Assembly: GCF_030272615.1 (NCBI RefSeq)
Contig: NC_081405.1
Span: forward strand, 472,182,008 to 472,246,007
DNA from: Cryptomeria japonica
Taxonomy: Eukaryota > Streptophyta > Pinopsida > Cupressales > Cupressaceae
Reading direction: 5' to 3'
Length of the DNA stretch: 64,000 nucleotides
A model generated the notes under the pieces. The model was given only the letters and a program-made list of their open reading frames with translations. It did no database searches and was not told where the DNA came from. Both the position numbers and the translations under genes were made by a program. Position 1 is the stretch's first letter; each line of letters begins with the position of its first letter. Shown here one piece after another: positions 36,303-47,911 of the stretch.

Positions 36303-37724
36303 TGTAATGTCCCTGGAGGGAGTTGTCTATTTGAAGCTTAAGACCTGTAAATCAACGTTAGTACTTAAAAAAAATATGCATGATAAGTAAACATTTGTGT
36401 TATTTATACTAGTAAAGATATATATATATCTATTATTTTACTTATTCAACAATTAAATGCTCATTGATTGGTTGCTATACAAAATGGAAACATTCCTTAG
36501 GTTGATCTTACCTTGACTGACCCAACCCTCTATTGAGAATTCTTTCTCAGTTAGGACAACCCAGGTAATATCTGCCTAAGGTCTCTATGGGATCCCTATT
36601 AATGAGTAATATCATCCATACTCTCATAACTTGGCAAAGATCCCACCTCTATCCAAGTTTCCCTATCTCTGACATATGCATATGGTTAACCTCTACAATA
36701 TATATATTGTCTCTAAGGGTTTCGTTATGAATTCCCCCTCTGGATCACGCTCGTTATATTTGTCGGGTATACTCAATACCAAACCCAATATAACACTAAT
36801 TTTTGATCCCTCATATTGAATTTATCTTAAAATTATGGTATCATAATCTCGCACTAACCATTATTATAATAGTGCTAAGGGTTTTGTAAAAATTAATATT
36901 TAAAATGTAGTAATAGATGTGTTTAATTTGTTTTAACTTATCTATATGTATGTGTAAGACCATTGCATTAAAATTTTAAAAAAAACATCTCAAATATAAT
37001 AATTTATTAACACTAAATTACCTACGTATACCCTCGGCTCTGGGCGTCCGCACTGGGATCTCTTTCTCTGCCGTCTATCGTGCAGGGGCAAGGCGTTGTG
37101 ATGGCGCCACCCTTCCTATTGGCCTGTGTGCGGGGGTTACACAGGCGTCCGAACCCGACGGTGACTGTTTGCAGCGTGGTCGAACTTCTATGTTCGCGCT
37201 TCCTTCTACTCCTCCGCCCTTTTTTTCTCTGTCTCCCTTTTCGTGTCTTCCAAACGCACCATTTATATGCCGCACGGGGTGCTTCTTCGGCGGCCATGAC
37301 TTCTGGACGTGTCCCTTGGTTTATACGCCTTTCAATTTGTTTTATTTATTAATGTTCTATTTTCCATTTACTACTTTTATTATTATTATTTTTTATTTCT
37401 TTTCCTATTTAACTTAATTTACATTTTAGTATTTAATTTTTACTATTTACACTTATTTTAAAAGAAACTTGATTAATCATTTATTTTTTCTTGATTTATA
37501 ACAATAAGTATTATTTGTCATTTATTTATTTATTTCTAAATAACATTTTATGATCAATGCTTAACTATTTATTTACTTGATAATAATTTATTGTTTATCA
37601 ATTATTATTATTTATAAATAACAATTCATAATTAATGATTTATTATTTTTAATTGGTCAATGATCCATGAGTTTGACAATTTAAGTACCAGGGTCTATAT
37701 ATTCATTAATCGGGGGTTATTGCA
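36303..37724 (-). repeat. 3' LTR of the chromovirus
   Basis: 1,422 bp. On the element's strand it starts TGCAATAACCCCCG and ends GGGACATTACA. It contains a GC- and CpG-rich island (37022-37310) unlike the AT-rich rest. The island is kept in the other LTR. Confidence 0.93.
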
Positions 37725-37740
37725 GTCCTTCCCTCCCAAT
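37725..37740 (-). other. Chromovirus polypurine tract
   Basis: On the minus strand, ATTGGGAGGGAAGGAC directly precedes the LTR start TGCAATAACC. This is the usual plus-strand primer position. The gag-pol frame reads through it. Confidence 0.85.
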
Positions 37741-40434
37741 TTTGCTTGTCCTCAAGCATTTTAAGAGCCTCTTCCTTCTCCCAAGTAGCATCTTCATTGG
37801 GTAGTCCCTTCCATTTGATTAGGACCTCTTTCACGGTTCGGTTCCTCAACTGCCTTTCTCTAGTATCCATGATGACTTTTGGCTCTAGAATAAGTTGTCC
37901 CTCATCATCAATTGGGGGCAATGTTTCACACGGTACCACTTGTTGCCCCAAAACTCTTTTTAACCTAGATACATGAAATACATTGTGAATTCGGCTATCT
38001 TTAGGAAGCTCTAATTCATAGGCCACTTCTCCTACCTTCCGTGTTACATGGTAAGGTCCATAGAATCGGGGTTTGAGCTTCTCTGTCCCATTCTTTTTGA
38101 TGGATGTCTGTTTATATGGCTGCAACCGTAAGAAGACTAGATCCCCTATTTCAAATGACCTCTCCACTCGTTTCTTGTCTGCATAGAATTTTTGCTGATT
38201 TTGGGCATGATGTAAATTGTCTTTGAGTGCCTTCATGAGGTCAATATTCTTTTGGATAAACTCTTGAGAGCTAGGTACTTTGCTATCTTGGGTGTTCAAT
38301 CCTCCAAGAAATGGGGCCTCATAACTGTATAGTGCTTTGAATGGACTCATCCCTATAGACAAATGGTGGGTGGTATTATAACAATATTCTCCCAAATGCA
38401 ACCATTTAATCCAACTTGTTTGTTGGCCTGTGACATAGTTCCTTAAGTACCCTTCTACCCATTTATTCACTATCTCTGTCTGCCCATCAGTCTGGGGGTG
38501 ATAACTAGTGCTTGGTGTTAATGTTGTTCCTGCTAACCTGAAAAGTTCTTGCCAGAATTTGCTAAGGAATTTACTATCTCTATCACTTACAATGTTCTGG
38601 GGAAGCCCGTGGAGGCGAAAGATTTCTCTAAAGAATAGTTATGCTATTTGTTGTGCCTTAAACTCTGAGGAGGTAGGGAAAAAGTAAGCATATTTTGTGA
38701 GTCTGTCCACCACTACATAAATGTTGTCTTTCCCCTGAACTTTGGGTAACCCTGTTATAAAATCCATAGATATACTTTCCCATTTCTGACTTGGGATAGG
38801 GAGTGGTTGCAATAGTCCTACCGGATGTGATAATTCTATTTTATTCTGTTGACATGTCATGCATTCCCGTACATACTTGTAAATGTCCCTCTTTAGTCCC
38901 TTCCATGAGTATTTCTCCCTTATGTGTTTGTATGTTTTGTAGTACCCTTGGTGTCCAGCTAGAGGGCTATCATGATATTCCTTCAGGATGGTGTCTTTTA
39001 TTTTAGATTGAGGAGTTAGATATACTCTACCTTTGTAGAGGATAATACCATCCCAAACTCTGAATTCTTCACTGGGCATCTTCCCTTCCATGATCTCGGC
39101 GGTCAGGGGGTCTTTGACGTATTCTGCTATTATATCTTTTTTCCAATCCTTCGTAATTTTAGTGATAGTGTTGATGTGAGGTCGTCGGGATAAAGCGTCT
39201 GCGGCTCCGTTATTCACTCCTTTAACATACTCTATATCAAAATCATATGCTTGGACCCTACTCACCCATTTTTGTTGTCTATCATTTAAGTCCCTTTGAC
39301 TTAAGAAGAAGCGCAAGCTATTATGGTCTGTTTTTACCAGGAACTTTCCACATACCAAGTATTGCCGAAACTTTGCTAAGGCGTGCATTATGGCCAACAT
39401 TTCTTTATCATAGATGGAATAGTGTTTCTCCATTTCTGTGAGCTTGCGGCTCTCAAAGGCTATCGGGTGTTTCTTTTGCATAAGGACAGCCCCGATACCT
39501 TCCCCTGATGCATCACACTGTAATTCAAATGGTATGGAGAAATCAGGAATGGCTAATACTGGGCACAAACTCATGGCTTCCTGTTGACGTGTATTTTATA
39601 CACAATCATACACAGAATAAAATACCCAAGGGTACCTTATCCTCTCTTGAGAAAATAGTCTCTAACTGCTGAAGATTCGCGTAAAGGATCAGTTAGGTAG
39701 ACTCCAAGGTTCTTTGATGTAGGGTCTCTACGTGTGGACAAGCTCCAGTGGTATGATGTGATTTGCTGGAATCACAAGGGGACTTACATTGAACTTCCGA
39801 TCTGCTTTGCTGGACACAGGCTCTTACTAACTTAGATTAAAAAAATGGAAAAAGGATAAGGGCGAAGAGAGGATCTAATCCTAATACTAAGAATGTAGGA
39901 GCAATGATTGATTTTTGATGAAACTCTAACTAGATCTTGTTTTGACATCAATGGAACATCTACACAAGACTAGTGCGATCTTCTAAGGGAAGCTTTATGA
40001 TGTTCAAATCATCACCGCAGGCATAGATACCATCCAAGTTGATGCATATCAATGAAGAGGCGACAAATTGAAATTGAGCTTAAGCTGAACGATTCCAGTC
40101 GACTACACAAGGCAAGTTTGCAATCAACAAACTGCTAGTAGTATGGATGTACGAATTCCACCATCAATCAATCACATTCCCTCCATTCATTTAATCATCT
40201 ACCATTTAAGATTGAAGACTCAACAAGAAACCATGCAAATTGCAAAAAAAATGACATATTTCACCATTACTTCAATGAAAATGGAGTTTGTTTACAATCA
40301 ATGGCAACAATTTCTTGCCTTGTCCTCCTATTCTACTCTAATTGCTATTCTATCAACTATATTCTAACTCTTCCAACTATTTACAACTCTCTCTAATCAT
40401 CTAAATTAACTTTTACAAAATGAAATGTTTGGGC

Positions 40435-40442
40435 TTATATAG
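40435..40442 (+). promoter_or_regulatory. TATA box of the TGTTG-family repeat
   Basis: TTATATAG within GGGCTTATATAGTGCCC. Equivalent sequence (CTTATATAGTGCTC) occurs at the same relative place in the copy starting 18955, and a degenerate form (CTTAGATAGTTCTC) in the copy starting 23756. Conserved placement suggests a working promoter in the family. Confidence 0.55.
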
Positions 40443-40912
40443 TGCCCACAATACAATTTGATGGCTTAGATCAATTCAAGATCAATGGCCAAGATTCAAC
40501 AATGAAAACCCTAATTAGGGTTTGTTACAACCATTACATAACATTTAATGTTTGACCAATGATAAAATTGTATTGCTTGGACACATGTCCCTTTTAGAAA
40601 AATCGACCAATGGATAGCCGGGGTAGGTACATCGGAGTTTGTGCCACCTTCCATGAGTTAAGTACATTGAATCTGGTCATGCTGAGGTGGAACACACTGA
40701 CTGGAGAAATGATGACTAGGACGCCACCTCATCTAACACTTGTAACTTGGTAGATATTCATCTTGATGTTGTTGAGAAACTTGCTTTAATTAATTCCTCT
40801 GGATCTATTTTGCTTCTTCAACGAGCCCTTGTTCTAACTCCTTGCGTCCTTGATGTGCAGGAAGATGATGTACCTCGCCTTGGAACGCTGGATTGAAAGA
40901 GGTCGCCCATGT

Positions 40913-40963
40913 CCTGGCTAAGACCGTCCCGGCGAAGACCGTCCTGGCGAAGACCGTCCTGGA
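40913..40963 (+). repeat. 15 bp tandem repeat, three units
   Basis: CCTGGCGAAGACCGT repeats three times with small changes (CCTGGCTAAGACCGT, CCCGGCGAAGACCGT, CCTGGCGAAGACCGT), then CCTGGA. It is GC-rich against an AT-rich background and precedes the larger hairpin array of the same element. Confidence 0.9.
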
Positions 40964-41885
40964 TCCGGCTTGATTTTCCTTGATGAGATCTCCATTTGAT
41001 GCCTACACAACATTTCAAAATTAGTAACATGATTTTGCAATACATAACATAAATTAGAGAGCAAAATTTAGGAAACCTAATGATAAGTCCTTTATTAATC
41101 ATTTCCTAAAAACGACTATTGAGCTAATTGAAATTCAAAATTTCAAAATTCACAATTTAGGGCTATGACGATCAAAATTCAAAATTAAAACAATAAAACC
41201 AAATCGCCATACCTCTCTTGAGAGCCTAACTCTAAAATGCAAAAGAAGGAATTTGCCTAGGCAAAATCAAAATTAGATGGCTTCAACGTGATCTCCTTCT
41301 TCAAAATATCAACTTCGCCACCTTTGATATGTCCTTGACTTGATCCTCTAACACCTTGGCAAGTTCGCCCAATATAGATTCGCACCACCTTGGAAGTTAC
41401 TAGCGCCTTCCCTTTGAAATTCGCTCCTCCTCTTGAATGATACTTTCGCACTTCCTTTGTATACTCCAAATCGCATTTCTCCTTTGTCTTCCTCAAATCG
41501 CATGTAAGAGATGAAAATGATGATGTGAAAATGAAGATTTTCACCCTCCCTTTATAGCGCTCATACCTCTTACCACCATATAGGCCGACTTGTGTAAAAA
41601 ATAAGGCAATTTAAATGATTTTTAAAACAAATAACAAAGGCCGACCTCTAAAATACCAAGCGCTCCCTTTTGATTTTTAAATTAATAATTAATTATTAAA
41701 TGCCTTTATTTTTAATTAATAAATTTCGATTTTTTACAAAGGCAAAAGTAATTAATAAATATCAAACGCAATTATTTCAATGCCATTTAATTGAATTTTC
41801 AAAAATTATCGATTTTTAGCATTTAAAATAAATTCAAAGAAATGTGTTTGAGCGCCAAATTTTGAAGATGAGGGATACGTACCTC

Positions 41886-43412
41886 ATCGCCCCGGTCCCT
41901 GGCTGAGGGACAGGAGCGATTCATTACCTTGGTCATGATCCTTGCATATTTTACGTCCAAGGTCTTCATTTCTACGTTGAATTTGCCATTTTCCTTGGGA
42001 TCTTCGAACTTGATTGACTTATCCTTGCGATTGAATGTCCTTTTGTGGTGATATCGCCCTGGTCCCTTGAAGAGGGACAGGAGCGATCCATGTGTTCTAG
42101 CTAGAATTTGCCATCTCTCAACCTTTGTTCCTCGTTCATTATCTTTCAAATGGCGTCCTCGATCTTGCCCACCCTTGCATTGTCTTGATTTTGAAGGAGC
42201 ATAAGTGTTTTAATAGAAATCGCTTTGGTCCTTGTCCAAAGGACAGGAGCGATATGAGCTTCTTAGCATGTTTGACAATGTTTGGACGTTCGAAACTTTG
42301 GCATGTGATCTTCAAAAAACGCCTTGGACCTTGTATAACCTTTTGAAGTCTTGACTTGGTATGAACTTGAAGCAAAACGAAGAGTCCAAAGCAAATCGCC
42401 CTGGTCCCTTGGAGAGGGACAGGAGCGATATGGTCTCCATGTTCAATTTGATGATCATTTTACGTTCAAAATCTTTGTGTATCGTCTTCAAAAGACACCA
42501 TAGACCCTCTAAGACCTTGCAAAACTTTGACCTTACGTAAACCTTGCATGAGTTGGCCAATATATCTAATATCGCTCTGGTCCCTTGGAGAGGGACAGGA
42601 GCGAAGTTCATCATTATGTGCTTGTTCTTGTTTTTACCAACTTGCAATCATCTTCATTACGTGAAATGATGTCCTTTCGACCCTCTTGGTTGCTCGAAAC
42701 TTGTTTGTCCTTTGAAATTTATGCCATTCTGTAGATATCGCTCTGGTCCTTCGGTGAGGGACACGAGCGATTCGCCTTGGTCCCTTGGAGAGGGACAGGA
42801 GCGCATTTCGCTCTGGACCCTTGGAGAAGGACACGAGCGAAATTTGACTTTTCGCACTCTCGATCAGGACAATTTTAATGGAATATAACATTTAAGTATA
42901 AGTCTTATACTTTAAGTTATATTCCATATATACTTTCAGGATGTTTGAGAGTGGTTTCAGACCTCCAGGAGTTATATTGCAAAATCTAGTTTTTGGAGGT
43001 TTTTTCAGTTTCCAGACTTAGTCAAATTCAGGATCAGGACATTCCAGACTTAGCCAAATTTCAGGATCAGGACCTTACTCAAGCCGGACTTACTTATCCA
43101 TGTGATCTCCCCGACAGCGCTTCAAGTTATATTCATTTGATAAAATGCACCTCTTTGGACCTTTTCACATTGTCAAGACGTTAAAATCCTGCAAGGACAA
43201 AGCAAAATCTGATTTGTAGCTTCGGTCCTTCACTGAGGGACAGGAGCGATTTTTCCCCTGGAGGCATTTCTGTGCTCATGAAAATCTTCAATTTATATTC
43301 AATGGAAAGATCTCGCCTTTCTCCATCACTTCCAACTCGAAATTCATCTTGACTCTGCAGGAATAGTAAGATATTTGAAAACGAGCTCCCGTCCTTCACT
43401 GAGGGACAGGAG
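41886..43412 (+). repeat. Hairpin array, 35 nt stem-loops every ~170 bp
   Basis: Stem-loops of the form ATCGC..GGTCCCT-loop-AGGGACAGGAGCGAT start at 41886, 42053, 42219, 42395, 42571 and 42737, with spacings of 167, 166, 176, 176 and 166. Two more are packed at 42772 and 42805, and weaker ones lie at about 43219 and 43385 (spacing 166). At 42219 the inner stem is GTCCTT/AAGGAC instead of GTCCCT/AGGGAC. At 42805 the outer stem is ATTTCGCT/AGCGAAAT. Paired change keeps the fold. Sequence between hairpins is a poorly conserved ~170 bp unit (GTTCAA..TT, ATCTTC words). Confidence 0.85.
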
Positions 43413-46400
43413 CGATTTTGCTCATACAGGCCAAAATATCATGATTTTACACATTTTATCACTTCACAAGGCAAAAATAAATCATTTCCAATGCCCAAGA
43501 TCAAATATCAAAAAAGTCAAAATTTGGTCAAAATTACTCAATTGGACAAAATTCATGTTTCATCATCAACACTTAGACAAATTTAAGCTCTGCATTCAAA
43601 ATTCCAATTGAAAATAGACCATTCTGGCGAATTCGTTTCATTCAAAATTTGCATTCTAGAAAAGGAAATTCAAAAAGCTCCCAAAACCGACTGGATTCAA
43701 ACCAAAACCCTAAAAAGCAAAGCGAAAACGAGCAAAAAACATGGGTCCCCATTTGCAATGGGGCGATGTGTGAAAACGTCACAACACTTCCTTGAGTTGT
43801 TCAAAGGCTTGTTGGGTTCTGTCACTCCATGAAAATGCCCCCTTTTTGGTCAGGTCTGTGAGCGGGGCTGCTATCTTGGAGAATCCTTTTACGAATCGTC
43901 GGTAATAACTACATAACCCCACAAAACCTCTAAGTTGAGTGAGAGTTTTGGGTTTGGGCCATTCCTTGACGGCTCTGATTTTTTCTTCATCCACACTTAC
44001 TCCTTCCACATTAATTTTATGCCCTAGGTAGAGTATTTCTTTAAGACCAAACTCACATTTCGAGATTTTGGCATATAGTGACTTTGTCTCCAGTATATTC
44101 AGCACTTCCTTAATATGTTTGAGATGTTCTTCCCATGTTTTGCTGTAAATGAGAAAGTCGTCAAAAAATATGAGAAGGGACTTCCTTAATTGTTGTCTGA
44201 AGGTGTGATTCATACAAGATTGAAAGGTGGCTGGAGCATTCGTAAGTCCAAAAGGAAGCACTAAAAATTCGAAGTGCCCATAATCACATCTAAAGGCTGT
44301 TTTTTGTACATCTTCCTCCCTCATTCTGATTTGATGGTATCCTGACCTTAGATCAATCTTGGAAAAATAACAAGCTCCATGTAGTTCATCCATCAGCTCG
44401 TCGATCCTGGGGATCGGGTATCTATTTTTTATAGTTTTCTTATTTAAAGCTCTATAATCAATACACATTCTCATGGTTCCATCTTTTTTCTTGACTAACA
44501 CCACTGATGAGGCAAAAGGGCTGCTGCTGGGCTGAATGTGACCCATTTCCAATAGTTCCTTAATGGTCTTCTCAATTTCCTCTTTAAATTTGTGGGGGTG
44601 TCTATAAGGTGTGGTAATCACTGGTTTTGCTCCTTCTTCTAATTCAATAGAATGTTCAAAACCTCTTTTCGGGGGAAGACCAAGTGGAATGTCTCCAAAA
44701 ACCTTTTTGTATCTCTCAAGGATGGGTTGGACATCTATATGGATCCCTTGTTCATCTGAAGGAGTTTTATCTAGTATCATGCATTGAGCTACCCACTCAC
44801 TTTGATCGTGTCTAAGGATTTGTTCAATTTTATTGCAAGATACTAGCTTGGGACACCCATCTGGCATGCCTTTTAAGATTACTTCTTTTCCCTCATGCTC
44901 AAAGCATATTTCTAAATTAGGGTTATCCATAATGAAACGCCCCAAGGAATTTATCCATGGCATTCCAAGGATAACATCATTTTGTATGTTTGCTACATAA
45001 AAATCTCTTCTAATTGTATGTTTCCCAAAAGTGATTTCCACTTGAGGGATTATTTTTGTACATTGATTTATGGATCCATCTACAAGGGCGACCTTAAATC
45101 CTGGGAAGTTTTGGGCTTTTAGTCTTCTTTTTGCCGCCAAATGTTGACTAATGAAGTCATGTGAAGCACCTGTGTCTACTAAGGCAACCACTTTCTGTCC
45201 TTTAAGAGTTCCCTTAATTCGAAAGGGTCTATTCATGTTCTGAGTTATGACTGCTAGTGATCCCTCTGTCTCGTTGGTCTTAGCCCTCTTGTTAAATTCT
45301 TCTATTTGGTTTACTCTGCCTCTCTTACATTGATGCCCTTTATCCCAAGGTTCTCTACATTTGAAACATAAATTTTTCTTCATTAATTCATCCCTCTTTT
45401 GACACCTATGTCCTGCACTCCAGGGCTCCATACATAAATAACATGGTTTCTCTAAATTGTTTTTCCTTGAATCATCTCTTCGATAGGATGGTTTGGAGGG
45501 GTAGACCTTTGTCTTTTCTTTGGATTGGTTAGATTCAACCCTTCTTGCTTTCCTGATAGCCTCGGTTAAACTTTGGGGTTCGAATGGTTTCACTACATTT
45601 TTGGTGAGGTCTTTGAGCCCTTCTATAAACATACGAGTCAGCCGCTTCTGAGATAGGTCAGGAATCATAACCGATAATTCTTGGAACCTGCTAATAAATT
45701 CATCTACTGTGCCGGTTTGTTTGAGGAGCACTAATTCTTGAAAGTACCATTCGGAATCCCTTTCGTCAAATCTGTTGGTAAGTTTTTGAGAGAATTCCCC
45801 GTAGGAGTTTATACTTTGATGACCTAGGGAAACCAGTCCATTATGCCACCATTCGTGAGCTGCTCCTTCTAGGTGGAGAATCGCGAATTGGAGAGCGTTC
45901 TCTTCTGTCATGGGGCTTACAGTGAAGTAAGTATTTAGTTTTTGTAACCATGCATGGGCTGTGATTTTTCCTAATCCGTCAAAATTGGGAAGGGATACTT
46001 TATTCACTTTGTGTTGGAGTTCTTTATTCTTATGTCTCCGGGGTGCTTCCCTACGCTTATCCTCACAGAAATCTCTAAAGGATACCACTTCCTTGATATG
46101 AGGATCTAGATCGGCATATGCTCTGGCGATGTCCTCAGTGCTAATTCTATGTGGTTCTATCCCCTCCTCTTCCTGAGATGGTTCACTGTGAGGTAAGAAT
46201 TGGGGTTGAGGCACCTTGGATGTTGAGCATTCGTTATTATTCTCTGAATGATTAGAGCTAGTATCTCTTTTATCGGTATTATGGCCTTTACTGGTTGAAT
46301 TTCCCATGGATTTCAAAGCTTGGAGGATGGCCTGATTGGATTTTTTCATCTCCTTAATCAGGGTGTGATTTGTTTGTTCCAAATAAGACCTCATCTCATT

Positions 46401-46473
46401 GGCAAATTCATTCATGTTGGGCTTCTTTTTCCTCTGGTAGACTAACATAAACTCCACAGGATAGCAGGATTAT

Positions 46474-46485
46474 GCTCTGATACCA
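46474..46485 (-). other. Chromovirus primer-binding site
   Basis: On the minus strand, TGGTATCAGAGC follows the 5' LTR after one base. It is complementary to the 3' end of initiator methionine tRNA, the usual primer for this group. The TRIM at 29409 uses the same site. Confidence 0.9.
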
Positions 46486-46486
46486 C

Positions 46487-47911
46487 TGTAATGTCCCTGG
46501 AGGGAGTTGTCTACTTGAAGCTTAAGACCTGTAAATCAACGTTAGTACTTAAAAAAAATATGCATGATAAGTAAACATGTGTGTTATTTATACAAGTAGT
46601 AAAGATATATATATCTATCATTTTACTTATTCAACAATTAAATGCTCATTGATTGGTTGCTATACAAAATGGAAACATTCCTTAGGTTGATCTTACCTTG
46701 ACTGACCCAACCCTCTATTGAAAATTCTTTCTCGGTTAGGACAACCCAGGTAATATCTGCCTAAGGTCTCTATGGGATCCCTGTTAATGAGTAATCTCAT
46801 CCATACTCTCATAACTTGGCAGAGATCCCACCTCTATCCAAGTTTCCCTATCTCTGACATATGCATATGGTTAACCTCTACAATATATATATTGTCTCTA
46901 AGGGTTTCGTTATGAATTCCCCCTCTGGATCACGCTCGTTATATTTGTCGGGTATACTCAATACCAAACCCAATATAACACTAATTTTTGATCCCTCATA
47001 TTGAATTTATCTTAAAATTATGGTATCATAATCTCGCACTAACCATTATTATAATAGTGCTAAGGGTTTTGTAAAAATTAATATTTAAAATGTAGTAATA
47101 GATGTGTTTAATTTGTTTTAACTTATCTATATGTATATGTGTAAGACCATTGCATTAAAATTAAAAAAAAAATATCTCAAATATAATAATTTATTAACAC
47201 TAAATTACCTGCGTATACCCTCGGCTCTGGGCGTCCGCACTGGGGTCTCTTTCTCTGCCGTCTATCGTGCAAGGGCAAGGCGTTGTGATGGCGCCACCCT
47301 TCCTATTGGCCTGTGCACGGGGGTTACACAGGCGTCCGAACCCGACGGTGACTGTTTGCAGCGTGGTCGAACTTCTATGTTCGCGCTTCCTTCTACTCCT
47401 CCGCCCTTTTTTTCTCTGTCTCCCTTTTCGTGTCTTCCAAACGCACCATTTATATGCCGCACGGGGTGCTTCTTCGGCGGCCATGACTTCTGGACGTGTC
47501 CCTTGGTTTATACGCCTTTCAATTTGTTTTATTTATTAATGTTCTATTTTCCATTTACTACTTTTATTATTATTATTTTTTATTTCTTTTCCTATTTAAC
47601 TTAATTTACATTTTAGTATTTAATTTTTACTATTTACTCTTATTTTAAAAGAAACTTGATTAATCATTTATTTTTTCTTGATTTATAACAATAAGTATTA
47701 TTTGTCATTTATTTATTTATTTCTAAATAACAATTTATGATCAATGCTTAACTATTTATTTACTTGATAATAATTTATTGTTTATCAATTATTATTATTT
47801 ATAAATAACAATTCATAATTAATGATTTATTATTTTTAATTGGTCAATGATCCATGAGTTTGACAATTTAAGTACCAGGGTCTATATATTCATTAATCGG
47901 GGGTTATTGCA
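46487..47911 (-). repeat. 5' LTR of the chromovirus
   Basis: 1,425 bp. It matches 36303-37724 with roughly 20 substitutions and a few 1-4 bp indels in AT runs. The CpG-rich island is at about 47210-47500. It includes a 157-codon plus-strand frame over the island, which is antisense to the element and most likely fortuitous. Confidence 0.93.

Larger units (their letters stand above)
39582..43786 (+). mobile_element. TGTTG-family repeat, 4.2 kb intact copy inside pol
   Basis: The best-bounded copy. It starts TGTTGACGTGTATTTTATAC, ends GAAAACGTCACAACA, and is flanked by perfect CTTCC repeats (39577-39581 and 43787-43791). The ends are imperfectly inverted (TGTTG..ACGT). TATA-like TTATATAG lies at 40435-40442, about 850 bp in. 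After it come 15 bp repeats (40913-40963) and then a hairpin array. The last 50 bp hold GGGTCCCC, the stem-loop CCCCATT-TGC-AATGGGG, and TGTGA...TCACA. No protein of its own was recognised. TG...CA ends plus a 5 bp duplication fit a very long solo LTR (U3 about 0.85 kb, transcribed part about 3.3 kb). A non-LTR-type element with short inverted ends cannot be excluded. It is younger than the chromovirus it splits. Confidence 0.85.
37706..46457 (-). pseudogene. Chromovirus gag-pol, interrupted
   Basis: The upper piece (46457 down to 43787) covers the first ~890 residues. The gag domain has AHEWWHNGLV and FDERDSEWYFQELVLLKQTG. Two knuckle-like motifs follow (CYLCMEPWSAGHRC, CFKCREPWDKGHQC). Then come protease (LVDTGASHDFIS) and reverse transcriptase ([44 protein letters not shown] with both aspartates). 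After the insert, 39574-38639 gives RNase H (FELQCDASGEGIGAVL, TDHNSLRFF, DALSRR) and the start of integrase (HDSPLAGHQGYYKT, CMTCQQNK, MDFITGLP). A TAA at 38641-38639 follows QQIA. The same frame resumes through SYHPQTDGQ to a chromodomain (EVLIKWKGLPNEDATWE). The reading phase on both sides agrees once the insert and one duplicated CTTCC are discounted. The stop at 37706 lies inside the 3' LTR. Confidence 0.95.
36303..47911 (-). mobile_element. Recent Ty3/gypsy chromovirus, 11.6 kb with nested insert
   Basis: A full LTR retrotransposon: LTRs at 36303-37724 and 46487-47911, primer-binding site at 46474-46485, polypurine tract just before the 3' LTR, and a perfect 5 bp target duplication AAAAT (36298-36302 and 47912-47916). 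The single gag-pol frame has gag, zinc knuckles, protease, reverse transcriptase, RNase H, integrase and a C-terminal chromodomain. About 20 differences between the LTRs suggest a fairly recent insertion. Two things disable it: a 4.2 kb repeat at 39582-43786 inside pol and one stop codon in integrase. It is inserted in the ACTTGCAA-rich repeat inside the epoxide hydrolase intron. Confidence 0.95.

Noticed and set aside
37080-37352. Plus-strand protein frames over the GC-rich block (also 47131-47604)
   Set aside because: They lie antisense in an LTR, are Cys/Phe/Leu-rich with no motif, and exist because CpG-rich DNA has few stops.
41823-42891. Minus-strand frames with repeated SLLSLSKGPGR phrases
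   Set aside because: They are translations of the GGTCCCT/AGGGAC hairpin repeats, not a protein family. The frames break between units.
41886-43412. CRISPR array
   Set aside because: Repeats are degenerate, spacers are themselves related at about 170 bp, and the DNA is clearly eukaryotic.
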